Shown: piece by piece, positions 10,435 through 23,000 of the stretch
Layout of the letters: each line of letters begins with the position of its first letter
Numbering within the stretch: the stretch's first letter is position 1
DNA from: Paragonimus westermani
Taxonomy: Eukaryota > Platyhelminthes > Trematoda > Plagiorchiida > Troglotrematidae
Length of the DNA stretch: 64,000 nt
NCBI GenBank assembly: GCA_008508345.1
Contig: QNGE01001027.1
Location: 120,847 to 184,846 of the forward strand
Direction of reading: 5' to 3'
Position numbers and translations under genes: made by a program
The notes under the pieces: generated by a model
Seen by the model: the letters and a program-made list of their open reading frames with translations, nothing else
The model's database searches: none
What the model was told of the DNA's origin: nothing

Positions 10435-13400
10435 TTAATAATGTTTTTCCAGCAAGTGTATAAAGACGGAGACTACATTGCAATAAAAACAATCGGAAAA
10501 GTCCATCATCAAAGGGAAATAGGGAAACATTTTCCGTCTTTGTTTTAAACCATTTGTCTATTTCCTGGCCATGTTTCTGATTATTGACTCACAGACAACT
10601 GGACGGAGACCGCCTCCCGTTTGAGTCAGATCATTCTTTATGTAAGCAGCTGTCTTATGTTCGTACACGTCTACTTGCTTATCAGGCCGGTATTCTTCGG
10701 AAGTACGCTAGTGTGGCTGAGATCCGGACAATGAAGAGGCTGCTTCAAACCTCGGATTTCATTGCAAACTGACGGAATTTACTCAGTATAACACGTGCAG
10801 TTTATGATATCTTCGTGAAACATAAAACTCTGTTGTGTTTATGAGGCAAAGGGTGGAAACAACGTTTTCTCAGATATGTCAGTGTGGGCTACAGAGTTTT
10901 CATTTTTATCAACAACTGGTTGCTGACTTACAATGGTCACTAAAAGTAAACCCGAAGCCACCACTGAACTTCCATCGTTGTGTAGTTTTCCCGACAGTTT
11001 TTCTCAAAAACATTCTTATGTAGCACCCCTTCTAAACTGACTTCTGCTTCATCACCAAAGGACAGTATTTGACTGCCGAGTCCGGAAACGTAGTGTTGTG
11101 AATAAAACAAGGACTGCTGAATCTAGGGAGGACTTGGAGATAGCACCGTCCTTGTACTTTAACAATCTGGCAGAAGAAGTTTACAAAGAGTCTTATGAGT
11201 AGCACTCGTCGCAAACCCCTAAACTAGACAACTAGTTAATTCCCGACGCATTCCTTATCCAGTTGTACGCCAGTCTAGGGACACCCCACATTTCCCTCTC
11301 ACATAGATTGAGGACATACCACTTTAATGAGAATTTACCTCAGGTGGTATCCATTAACAATTGATAAATAACACGTTTCTGTCATCACAGTTTCTCAGTG
11401 AACTGCTCTGCAATCAACCGCTATTGTGTGTGTCAGAATCCTTCATTTTATCAGAATGGATTTGTGTTCCACAAAATTATCAAAAGCATACGCGTAGGTT
11501 AATGATATATGGCCTCAGGATGAATGTTAACTCCTGATCAGTCATGTGACTTTCCTCACAACCGTGTGCGCACTGGTGCTAATTAAGCTCCTAGAGTGCT
11601 AGTTTTGTGGTATGACCGGTAGAACACTCATCAAAGTTATGGTGGCAGATTTCCAGACCTTGTGAGAGGAAGTATTTTTGGCCATGACGTACGAACACTT
11701 GACAGTATGATAACAGAACGTTTATCCCTGGAATCATATTTCGGAAACTTTGTGGCTATCACTCCTTGGAATTTCTGTTTGTTAATCGTCCGCTAACAAT
11801 AACGTTTTAATGATTAGTGTCACAGTTAAACGTAGACTTCCCAAGTGGGCAGACATTTCCGGTCAGGCTCTTACGACACATCAATAGTCTAAGTGAATGT
11901 TGAACACCGACTGACAAGCTTCTCTCAAGTTATCGCTAGTAACGCCGTGGCCAACTACGAATGTTTTCCAAATTTTGAAACTGTGAATAACATGTCAGAA
12001 AAACCAGATTAGTGTGACTCGGATAATTATTGATACAAATAATTTTGAGGATCCGTTTTTAAAAACAATGGCTTCAGTGGCTTTAACATCAGGTGGTGTT
12101 TACAGGCCGTTTTTTCTTCGATTGCCTGATCATTTTATTGTACTCCATTTGTAAGTTTTAAATAACAGGTCTACAAATTTTCGCAGCACCTTTGAATAAA
12201 GTTGTTCGCAAACAATAACGTAATCGTCACTCGCATGGCAGCAGGTGATTACTGTTGCCTTACAACTATGGAATTCTGTTTTAGTTTTGTTTGTGGTGAA
12301 TCTTCGATCAAAGTTCGCAAAAAGAGAGAATAACTTTTTTTCTGTAAACCTATTCACTACTAAACTGACGTTTGCTTGGTCTTGGGTGGAATCGTGGTTC
12401 ACAAATGAACGATCTAGCAAAAAGGTTTCAGATAAAGAACACCACGGAAACATTTTAAGATGCATTTGTTAACAGCTGTGTACGGAACTATTAAATATGT
12501 TAGGCTAAGACGCTTGATGAACTGGCCTGGAGCAGATATCGATCGCTAAACCATACATTCTGCCGGACGTCAATCTGGCATATCTTGCGTTATTCACATA
12601 AATGTTCCACCCAAATGCAACTTAATATTGTTTGTTCGATCCACTTGCACGGTCAATTAGATAATCGAACGTGTTGAACTAAGTGGTCTTCTACTTACTG
12701 ACCTTGCAGACTGAGTTAAAACGGTTTGATAAATGTCATCCAACACGATTTGGAAAAGAAACCTAAAGAAACCTAAAGAGTGTTCACTGTATATTTGCTA
12801 ATATATCAATACAATATGACGCAGAGTTTAGTGGGCCAAATTTTAAATCTAATTAACTACCAAAATAATCATCAGAGGTAAGTCCGAACTATGGAAAGGG
12901 TATACCGAATCATTTTTGTACCTTTCCTGGTAATAAATTTGCTGGTGATATTAAAAAGAAATGGTTTTCCAGGTCAGCAGTTACTCGACGAAAAATTCTC
13001 CGAGCTACTTTACATACCTTTTGACAGACGGTTATCCTGTGGTCAATGCTGTACAATTTACGGTCGTTTATCAATGTCCGAGGTGTTATGTTTTCATTTG
13101 TGTTACACGCCAGTATGTCCAACTGTATTCGGGCTTTGCGTTTCTTCTGGGAGTAAATGATTGTTTTTGTTTTGAACCGGCTTGTAACAAGCTGACAGTC
13201 GTGTTAGCAGAGCATGTATACTCTATAGATGGACTATAAGTAGGCGCAATACACTTCACACAGTCAGACAAATCAGGCAATCATACGAATGGTTTACAGG
13301 AGAACTGAAATTGTCGCTTATTCTGTCTTGATAACAGAAGAAAGTGACATTTCTCTCCAGGCGATATACTGCATACTCACTTTAATGGAGAACGCATGAA

Positions 13401-15069
13401 AATGATATTGCGAGGCATCAAACTCAACAGTATTTGTGTCAGTAAAATGGAACGGGAAACCATGGTGTCTCACAAGTTAGTGTCAATGGTTTGTGGATGT
13501 AAGGTGGCAACGGTTTACGCACGAAAACAATATCTCAATGAACTTTACTAATATCAGGCATTTTTTCCAGTTATTTGCGCGCCTCAATAAAACCACTGCT
13601 ATCGTTAACAGATGTCTGCAAATCATCGTTTTTAAACTCGCCTTTCAAGCCATCATAATGTGAAAAAATAAACCGGTTTTACAGGAAGAGAGATAAGCAA
13701 CTGGAATGTAACTCGCGTTCAAATTCAGGGTGCCATGCGTTCCATCCGACGACGGTTGATACGTATAAGTGTAATAACACTGTGTTGGAGCCCATACATT
13801 CAATACCAAAGGAATTAGATCTTAGGAACAAACAACCGAGTTGCGAACGGAAGTAACCTGTCACACATAAGTCGATCAAATTTTTAATCGATTCTCCTCA
13901 TTGGTAAGGTTTAGGTAACTGATCTAACAACGGCAACTCTTTATGCCATCGTTGTCATTAACGTACCTGTCAGTCCGTAAGTCAAGAGGCCCAGAATTAG
14001 GAGTCGAAGGTGAACTGAACTGGCTAGCCTACTGATGACTAAGTTTCTCCTTCCAAACCGTCCAACCGTGGGTCGGTTTAGCGTTAACGCCGGTCGGTTG
14101 TCACAGTTGCGGCATGCATCAAGTAACATAGATTAATAGAAAATCTCAGCTCATGGCTCAAAATATTACGTCCATATCACCTGAACACTTGAGCTACGTC
14201 ATATCCTTATCTTATCCTCACAGGATTGCTGAGCAAATATCCAGGATATGCAAACCGAAGTAAACGTTTTTGGTTGGAAACCGGAACATGACCTACGAAT
14301 TCAGCCACAAATGGCTGTTTCTCAGTCTCACAACGACATTGCCCGAACGTTCGCCTTCGGTAGGCATCACATGTGTTCCAGATTGGTACTCTGTTGACGG
14401 CTAAGGCCGCTCTAGAATTAAAGATGTCAACTTCCGTTTACATTCCGACATACCCAGCGTTGTCGGCACACTTCCTTGTGCTAATAAGCTAACAAGTGAA
14501 TCACATGTGTTTTTGTCAAGAAAAATTCGCTGTATCTTGTGGGTGCACTTCGCAGTTTGAGATGGTTAGGCGAATTCAGAAATACCGGATGATGTACAAT
14601 ATTGATCAGTAGTTTTGTCAAACAGTAGAATATCAGCAATGACGTGATTTTGAACAGTCCGCCTTTTAAAAGGTGGGCTGCTTGTATCGGCCCCTCGAGG
14701 ATGACCCAAACAGTTTCCTCGTATTTCATGTAGGACTAATCTGACCGATCGTGGAGATAATAGATGGCTTTTGAGTACTCCGCTCTTGGCTCCCATGTGT
14801 GTTGGGGAGTTACCGTACATTCAGACAAGAATTGAAGTATAAAACTAGTATTTCGACAAATCTCTCCGGTAACAAAGTGCAAATCTAAAAATTGGTTGAA
14901 CCACAACTTCTCATTTTAGAAATGTGAACAGTGTTGATGGTGTCGTTTGTGGCACTGCTCCAGAATTTGGCGAAAAGTAAAAAAATCCTGGCTACATTTC
15001 AGACTATACTCTGATTGCTTCAGTTGCTTCATTATACCCAGAGTATTCATAAGAAGTCAAGGTTGCAAA
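10435..15069. other. Region without recognisable genes between PLE-1 and PLE-2
   Basis: No coding region could be supported. It contains a short tandem repeat near 12755-12780. Overlapping open frames at about 12.1-12.5 and 12.9-13.3 kb on both strands look random. Confidence 0.6.
12755..12780. repeat. Short 10-base tandem repeat
   Basis: About 2.5 copies of the unit AGAAACCTAA. Too short to infer a role. Confidence 0.6.
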
Positions 15070-15074
15070 CAGCT

Positions 15075-15096
15075 GTTTTCGGTCATTCTCATCAGG
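15075..15096 (-). other. PLE-2 3' motif resembling a hammerhead ribozyme core
   Basis: Minus strand GCCTGATGA, eight bases, then GAAAAC. The flanks also align with the PLE-1 copy (GCAAACAGCTG against GCAAACAAGCTCG on the plus strand), which shows common descent. The intervening GAATGACC gives no convincing stem II. Confidence 0.4.
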
Positions 15097-15539
15097 CATG
15101 TACAATTAGGAGAGATTCATCAGGTTTCTATATCAGACAAAAGCATGGTCATACGCAGTGGTGTTAGGCCTGGTAACTGTGGCTGACTGTCTACCCGGGT
15201 GGTGGTGGGTTTGTGTGTGTGAATTTGTTGTTTCTATGGCCGGTGTGTGATAACATGTTAATCGGGTGGCTGGGCCACTGGGTTTCAGACGGTTTACAAA
15301 TAGTTGGCCACGGGAGGTGTAGGACCTGTATGAATTTTTTTGGGCGCACAGTTGGGGGTTGTAGGGTTTGATCGCAATCGCCTCCGGCGTCGACACAGTC
15401 ACGCCCTGACAACTCGGCAGTGGGCTTGTGACACTCTGTATATGGTTTTGAACGCTGTGTCGGGCATGGTCTGATGACCCGTGTCGATCAGGTACGATCC
15501 GATAGCACTCGAGATTGATTTCGTGATACCATTACTTAG

Positions 15540-15899
15540 TCATTTCGGAAGGTGCTCACAGATCCTGTCTGATAGTCGCCGAGTAGTTTTCAAAATGTAA
15601 CCGGCTTGACAACAGCAGGTGAGAGAATAAATACAGAATGACGAAGAAAACTTCGGTACTCTATCTTTCAAATGTGACACCCATACCGGTCGGCTCTTAA
15701 ATGAGATGATCATTCGTGCGGCATTGTAGGTCTTGGCCAGAGCACTTGTCAACCTGCGACTGATCAATTCACTAGCTGCGTCGCCTTTAAACGTCATGCT
15801 GATAAAAATGGTCTTTTTCGCTACTGTTTCTATCGCTGGTTGAGTAAGTTTACCCTTCATATTCTTCTCTATAAATCTCTCTGGATATCCATTATGACT
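15540..15899 (-). pseudogene. PLE-2 endonuclease-region fragment
   Basis: Longest open piece of PLE-2. It begins SHNGYPERFIEKNMKGK, parallels ENGYPEQFIHKNM of PLE-1, and ends after CEHLPK with a stop. It contains the GIY-YIG-like segment (FCIYSLTCCCQAGYILKTT) with the catalytic-region Gly replaced by Leu. It is bounded upstream by an in-frame TAG. Not functional. Confidence 0.75.
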
Positions 15900-16240
15900 C
15901 TATCTCCCGAATTCGATGTCTACGGTGCCTGCCGTACATATCCTTCTCACTCTGTCAGTTAGACAGCCAATCAACTTTCGTTTTTGTTTCAGTGGGACAA
16001 AGCTTAGGAATTTAGTGTACTCTGTGGTGCAATGAAACATCAAGGAAGGACAGTGTGTCATCTTTCTCCTCCTCCAGAGTGAATTGTATATTCGGGTGTG
16101 CACGATTAAATGTTGATTACTCGTTCTAGTCACATAGCCATATAGCATGCCCGAAGCTTTAAATATAACAAATGAAGTCCAACATGCCTCATCCTGCGAA
16201 TTTTGACATTCAGGAATTGAAGACCGGATTCGGTGGAAAG

Positions 16241-18649
16241 TTTGGCTTGGTCACAACGTAGATTGTAAAGAAAACTACAATATGAAGCCCTACCCATCTC
16301 CCACATCTTCACATGAGGATGACCGACTTATTTCGGACTTGTTAGCGTTGCTTCAGATGTCTGAAATTCCTGAACGCCATTGTATGACCTCCAAATGCAA
16401 CGTCAACAGCTGTTACATGTCATATAAGGTGGAGCCCCCGTTCATTATGTTGTCTTTGTACGTACGTCAACTCAGGAAAACTTTCTGTACTGATAACTGG
16501 AACTCAGCTAAATGACTGAAGGCTCCTCACGTGATTCTTGTTCATCCTCTTCTAAATCACTTTTGCAGAAGTGGGAAAATGATGAAGTTTGCTCAAAAAC
16601 ACCAAAATACGTTGCCGAACAGGGAATTCTTGGTTGGTGATGGTAATCACAGCTCAGTAAATACCTAATCAATCGGTGTGAGTGTCACTCTCGAACGATT
16701 TCGAAACTGAGACTAGAAACCTGGACTTCGAGTTAAACGGAGAAGCGCAATATTCTTATTTCTGCTAGAATAAAATAACCGTTATAGAAGCCTTTACCTT
16801 GCAAAATTATCGCTCAAACGGACACTCCGTAGGTACGACAGTGCAATGTACGAAGGGACATTATATTCAGCCTGAGAGGAGATCCGCCAGACTTCGTCAG
16901 ATACCTGATTCCTTAGTTAAGGTGAGCATGTATGACTGAGGTCAACTAGTCTATAGACAACCTGCATCAGGGGGTATTGGTTTGTCTATTTACTGTGTCG
17001 CGCAGTATCAATCGATGTAAGCCCGAAGTTACGTTCTCAGTCGCGTACATCAGTAGGGCCAACCAGATTAAATCTTCGGCTGATATCTCACCACTTTCTG
17101 TGGAAGTACTGTCAAGAGTTCATCTGGGCCAGTAAATCTATTCCCCCAAGTAAGTCCGTCAAGCGGCCTAAATGTTACGGAAATCCGTATCACGCCTACC
17201 ACAGGCAACGCTTACTCCGTTTTCAATCCCATGGCACGGGGTACGAGGTAGCAGACAAACAGTGGTCCAAATTACAGGTGACTTATCTCGTCTGAATTCA
17301 TCTTCAAACAGGGTTGGCATAAGTCCTTTTTGTAAAAATACATGACGATGTTTCATCACTATGGTGCATTGTTTGGAATATAGATTTAACCATATGGAGT
17401 GATTTTTGATGTTTATGGTGGACCTCATCTGCATCTTCATTTACCGATAGAGTCCCCAAGAACAGATGCTTTAGTTTCTCTTACCCTGTCTATCAGTTTG
17501 TTTCCATTGTTTTCATTGGTTTCAGTCCCTTAGAGTCGACCCGGCTTTACCAAACACATTTTATTGCTGGATATTGTTTCAAGTTTGTTACCAAATGACA
17601 AGCATTGTGCCTTGGTCCATCGTTGGCTGGTCAGTTTGTCGAGCGGACTACAACGGCCTAAGTTCAGGCGTTCCATAATGTTCCTCCTTCGTAACTCTAT
17701 CGAATGCGGTGTGGCGTAAGCCACCCAGGCCGCAAATGGAGGGACATCAATTTGACTTCGGTATTCGTGACAGACTGATGTGAAATTGGTTTAATCGCTA
17801 TGGATGGCTATGACTATGTGACTAACAGTACAGCTGTTTACATGGTAGATATTCACAGGCCGTCCTTCCCTGACGGGAATTCTCAGTATGTGAATTGAGG
17901 TAAGATACAGGGGTGATAGCCACACTTGAAATTTTGATCTTTCGGAAAAGCTCAGGAATTTGTTGGTGGGTTACTAAACTGGTCACCTGTTCGAACAAAC
18001 TAAATGCTGGTCGTCCGTTTTTGGTAGGGGCCTAGGATTTATACGAATTGAAAGTTATAACTGCATACCACGGCCAACTTTCACCCGCCTGTCTGAAGCT
18101 TGATGTTAAGAGTATGCCTAACCTATCCCCGTCTAAACTGTCTGCAGATGTGAACATCACATAAATGCGATCGAGGAGTGACGGATTAACCATGACAATT
18201 TGCACACGTCTAGTATGGTTTTCACGGGGTGACGGTAAGCACTTTAATGTGAAGGGCCAAAAGGCTTGGAATACAAAGCCCCATTCGCAAGAGTCTGTTC
18301 ACTACAAACGAACACTAATGAAAATCCAAATTCACGTCTGGTTAATGTGTTACGGAGTACACTGAACGTAATCCTTCATGATAGCACGAAAACAGACACA
18401 ACATGACTAACGCTTTTAATGATTACAACAAATTCACACGAATCTAGGCTGTAAAACTAACAGGGAAAACTATTCGAGGATCAGAAAAACATGATGTAGA
18501 TATGCTCTTTAAAACGGACAATAGTTTACACAGTCCTGTAATGACAGCTGAGACGAAATTTGGGAAAGAGAGTCTGACACGATTGCTGAAACAAAACCAC
18601 GCAATAGATATGTTTCAATCCTTGCATCCGTGTAGTCAAAGTCACGGTG
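16241..18649. other. Region between PLE-2 and PLE-3
   Basis: No gene recognised. A minus-strand stretch near 17.6 kb (TKAQCLSFGNKLE) vaguely resembles the start of a Penelope RT domain, and sits at a distance that could make it the lost 5' part of PLE-2. The RT palm between them is not visible, so it is not called. Confidence 0.5.
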
Positions 18650-18790
18650 ATGTAACGTGGACGTAGACAACCTGGTAGCGAATGCATGAGTGATTGCTAA
18701 AATGCGACCTTTGACCCGTTTACAGGTAAACTCCAAAGATCGATTTATCCAGCTGAAAAAAGCGGAGATGATAATCGGACGGTCGCTATT
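18650..18790 (-). mobile_element. Small Penelope-like fragment PLE-3
   Basis: Minus-strand reading KRVKGRILAITHAFATRL parallels KQVKGRILSIAEAIAIRL of PLE-1. At the DNA level, gcgacctttgacccgtttac on the plus strand closely matches the equivalent stretch near 8180 of PLE-1. Only the C-terminal end of the coding region remains. Confidence 0.55.
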
Positions 18791-19882
18791 AGACCGATGT
18801 GAAATAAATGTTTCATGGTTGGTTGCAAGAAAACTTCTGGTGATACTGCAGGATGATGTCAGATAAACAGTGTGTTGTGGAATCAAAGTTGCTTGTCGTA
18901 CAGGCTTTTACAAGCATGACTGGGGTGGCAAGAATCGTCCATGGTTGTGCAGTAAGCTACGTCTGTCTCACAGCGGGAGTGAGATAGTTTGTGTTTATGG
19001 TAACATTTGCGTCAGTACTGAATGAGAACCAGAAGCAAGCAGGTCACCACGGCATCAGGCTTGGTTTCGTCAATCACCACATTTGTGTTGACCAATTATT
19101 GTTGATATTCACTCTTGGTTGCCTATCCGAAGGAAAAGGCGCGACTTCACCTTTCGAGGTTTTTGAAGCAAAGGATGAGATCACCCCTAAGTCTTACCGG
19201 AAAAATACTATCAAGTTCGGTCTACGTTCCCTTCCAACTCAGTTCACGCTGTTGCAAACAATTTATACTTGTGAACAAAACAGATATATTTAAGGAGAAC
19301 GACTGCTTCCAGTTTTCCCTGAAAGCTTAAAAACATTGATAAAATCGGAGTAAAGCAGACGGTAGGTTGTTACTGCATGATTAATGTCCGAGCAGCTTTC
19401 ACTGCATACAACGGTGTGTTTGTATATCAGTGTGGGCAATCAAATCAAACAGCTGAGAGAACCGAATCTAATTAAAAACGTGAAGTATATACAGCTTGTT
19501 GTTAACAAATTGGTTCCAGTATCTCAACCAGACAATCTTTGAAGCATGATGGAGTGAACTGCTCGTATCCAAAATTGGTCACACAAATACATTATCCTTG
19601 CGTGTTTTAAGGAACTTGTACAGTATGGGAAGAACAGCTACAATATGACGAATGTTTTTTAGGTGCTGCCGAATCAATAGAACAGTCAAAATACCGCTCA
19701 GCAAATGTACCGATTTGTGTGATGTGATATTGCACAGAATTCTTAGTCTTTGGGTCATGGATTGGAGTTAACAGGACAGTTAATACGTCTCCTCAAGGCG
19801 ATCGTGCAAACTGAGCGCTACTTGTAAGCGAATGTTGCCGAGGTTCTTCGTATAATACCTGGCTACTACTACTAATGTGAGA

Positions 19883-20070
19883 CCAGCGGTGTAGTAGTCA
19901 ACACAGTTGCCCCATGAAAGCCTGTCCGGAGTTCAGATTCCGACTCTAGTAAGAAAATAGACCGCGTTGAGGGCTTTTTTCTAAATAGGCTCGTCGAAAA
20001 ATCTACGGGAATGCGAAGATTACAATCTGTACTGGTTGCTGCTTACAACATATACATATATATATATATC
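19883..20070 (+). repeat. tRNA-derived SINE-like repeat, copy 1
   Basis: The head is tRNA-like (AGCGGTGTAGTAGTCAACAC as a box-A region, GGAGTTCAGATTCCGACTC as a box-B/T-arm region). The body ends in a tail aggctcgtcgaaaaatctac, then gaatgcgaag, that aligns with the copy at 49106-49289. It finishes in an AT-rich microsatellite (20048-20070), a common SINE ending. Confidence 0.5.
20048..20070. repeat. AT microsatellite
   Basis: ACATATACATATAT followed by further TA units, directly after the SINE-like repeat. Probably its 3' tail. Confidence 0.7.
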
Positions 20071-23000
20071 ATGTATCTCAGCGGCACGTCTTTTCATTGA
20101 ATGTGTTTTGGCTTCTCCCATCATAAATCGGTCTTGTCCTCCAGCGACAGATTCATCTGGTAAATTTAGTCCATTTTGGTAACCAGTAAAACCTCAGATT
20201 ATTTATCAGGTCTAGAGACATCAATACGTCTTATATTCATTATTGATTTTTGTGCAGCAATTCACTCTCTGGCTGTTAATGGGCATGTTCAACGTTGGCC
20301 AAACGCGTTGCATGAGTCTGATCTGAAATTCCCTAAATTCAGCTAAGCTGTTTGACAGAGAATAATCAGCAAACTAGAGCGGTTCTCAAACATGACATCT
20401 CAATCCAGTTGTCTAGTTTTGCAGCCCAGAAAATTTCAGTTAAGTCTCTGCTAATACCGTAAGGATGAAATTATTCGATGGACTGAGATGTGTGTTGTTA
20501 GTAGAAATTGCCGTTCTCGTAAATTGTTTTGCTTATTCTTGTGTGCAACATTACTTCCGCTTACTGAATGTGAGGAAGGAGTGAAAGGTGGTTTTTACAA
20601 GGCAAGTCTGATCGAATTACTGGTTCACTAATAAAATATCACGACTGAAATGTCCTACAGTGGGTCCAGCCTGACCATATGCGTACAACTGAAATCTGTG
20701 CAACTGAAGTATGCAGCCTCTTTTGTCAATACACCAAACGCGGTTGCCTAATCACCTTTCCATACAACAACTTTCTATGCAGTTAGGTGTTGACTTACAG
20801 TTCGAATCTGGTAACTTATTCAACAATGTGGTCTGAATTGTTACGCAATTTTAAGCAATTTCTTCCAATCAACCACTTCATCGGAGCAGAAAGAAGGTAC
20901 AGTTTACGATAGGTTGGCATGTCATCTGCTTTCACCATGCCGATTGCATATATCAGATATTAGATCCAATGTATGTGCGTAAACGTAATCGCTTACCACT
21001 TCGAATCTGCTGGCTGATAACCTCTGCAGCATGATCATTGCTAGGTTGCAAAACTCCGTATACTTTGAATTCTCCGATTTTGTTCTGAACAGTCTATCTG
21101 TGTTTGGCTTGCATTCGACCTATTTGTCCGTATGATGGTACAGGCATTGTGATTGGAATACTGAAAGTCATTGTTATCATCTTGTTCACATTTGTTTGCA
21201 CTAAGTTGGTTCTGACTCAACAAGATTGTAAATTTACCACGACATCACGACCTGGATGCCTCACGCCCCAGGAGCTTAATCACACCCTAGCGTGCGTCCA
21301 GATTTATGCATAGCTTCATATGTCCGATATTGTGTGATTTTTCATTGTAGGATCCAACTCTGTGGTTATTAAGTCCCAAATAAACACAAGTGATCAGTTA
21401 GATTGTTACACTCGTCGCATTACTGACACTTTCATTGAGGAGTGGATAACTGTGCGAACAAGGCCACCTGAAAGCATCTGACGGACTAGCCATTTCGAAC
21501 GTCAGCCATACTCTGTGTAAATCACTCGAAACATAAAGCTTAAACACAAACGAGATATGATGGTACGATGTGACAGTAAAACAGGTCACGTGCGTGCTCT
21601 TGTCACATCTGAAGAACAGCCATTTAAAAATGCGGTTATTATTCAACAGGTTAAAAAAGACTTGAGGCAAGCAATTGAAAGAATGAAAACAAGTAATGAA
21701 ATTCACAGAAAAATCTGGCTGACTCGTGCCTATGCGCAGGATAAGCAATTTTTGATTCCCTATATTCGTTTTATAGTCAATCCACTCTATGCTCGATAAA
21801 CTCATGGAATGCATGTTGTCTGCTTACACCTATACTCAGTCTTAACACGTCGATCCCAATACTTCTGAACGCCAAAATGGTTTCCTCTTAAATTGAAATG
21901 TTTCTCAGAAATCAACAAAGTTTTGATAGTGGGTGAACCCAATTTTTGAATACCGTCAGCTTTTCATCTCTTTTAGACGAGTCGAATTGTGGTAGTCACT
22001 GGTTTGTAACTGGTTGTTCACCTCATCCCTCAGATCCTCTCACAGGGCTTTACCCATGGTTTAGAATTATAGGGAGAGGAGGAGAAAGGTGGTTGTTGCG
22101 TCCGGGTTTCTGTATAGCAAACGTATGAAGGAAGGTTCTAGATAGTGCATTACCTTCAGTCTGCAATCTTGATCGTAACAACGTCAACATATATTGTGTA
22201 AAATTTTATAATCAGTGACATTTGACGGGTAACTTTTCCACGTCGTAGAATATTTTGTTCAGATAACTATTATAGCCTACTACTTTCCCGTTAATGTGAT
22301 GCTCATCACTTGTACCCTCCAGTTTTTAGTAGATCTGGCCTGCCTTACCCCGGTTACCAATTAAGACGCACTACCATAATCAGCATATCAGGCTTCACTC
22401 GATTTTATATAGGTACTAGTGTTGTTTTTATTAACTGTGTTACTACAATGCCGTTTATAATTATTACTATATAGCAAAGTCAAACATCCGTTTACCTCTC
22501 TACATCAATGCCATTTGGACTGAAACTAATAGTTCAGCTAGCCATTTAGTTGTGACGACTGTGTTCCGGTATCCGGTAATTGCAACAGGGTGTATCTGCA
22601 GACTTCTGATTAACGATTAATCATCCTGTACGATCATCTGCGAAGCAAGCTTATATACCTAACAATTAGACAGTTGAGGGTAATAGGTGTTACCGCCAGT
22701 ACTAGATAGATTCATAGTTGGCAACTCGACTTCTTGTAAACTGTAATATGAGGTCCTTGACAGTAACAGAGCCTAGCACATGTTACCTGCCATAACAGGG
22801 TTTCATTTATATCGGGTCCAGTTTCAGCTATGGATCAGTAGCTCCGAGAATTGTGGATTTCTTTGGAAGCATAAAAGATTAGGGAATGAAACTGAACGAA
22901 CAACACTGTAGTCAATAAAGTGAGTCGGTACATTAACTAACACCATTGTCGCGACTGCAGCAACAAATATGAAACCCGATGTAAGTTCCGATAACTTCTG

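Larger units (their letters stand above)
15070..16240 (-). mobile_element. Decayed Penelope-like element PLE-2 (3' half)
   Basis: Related to PLE-1, same strand, broken by frameshifts and stops. Recognisable blocks in order: STESGLQFLNVKIRR (16189-16240); FVPLKQKRKLIGCLTDRVRR (within 15903-16025); NGYPERFIEKN through FISMTFKGD to the endonuclease region GYILKTTRRLSDRICEH (15540-15899); and EAIAIKPYNPQLCAQK near 15330-15385. The YIG of the endonuclease is YIL here. No RT palm (YVDD) was found upstream. The motif at 15075-15096 matches the PLE-1 3' motif. Confidence 0.8.

Noticed and set aside
12130..12465. A 111-codon open frame on the minus strand
   Set aside because: Overlaps an open frame on the other strand, has no recognisable motif, and shows no splice or start context.
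17530..17724. Possible 5' part of PLE-2 (TKAQCLSFGNKLE resembles the start of a Penelope RT)
   Set aside because: The similarity is short, and the RT palm with YVDD cannot be found between here and PLE-2, so it was not annotated.
21398..21814. A 138-codon open frame (minus), with an overlapping 80-codon frame on the plus strand
   Set aside because: Neither translation resembles a known protein. The two are shadows of each other, and no splice signals support either.
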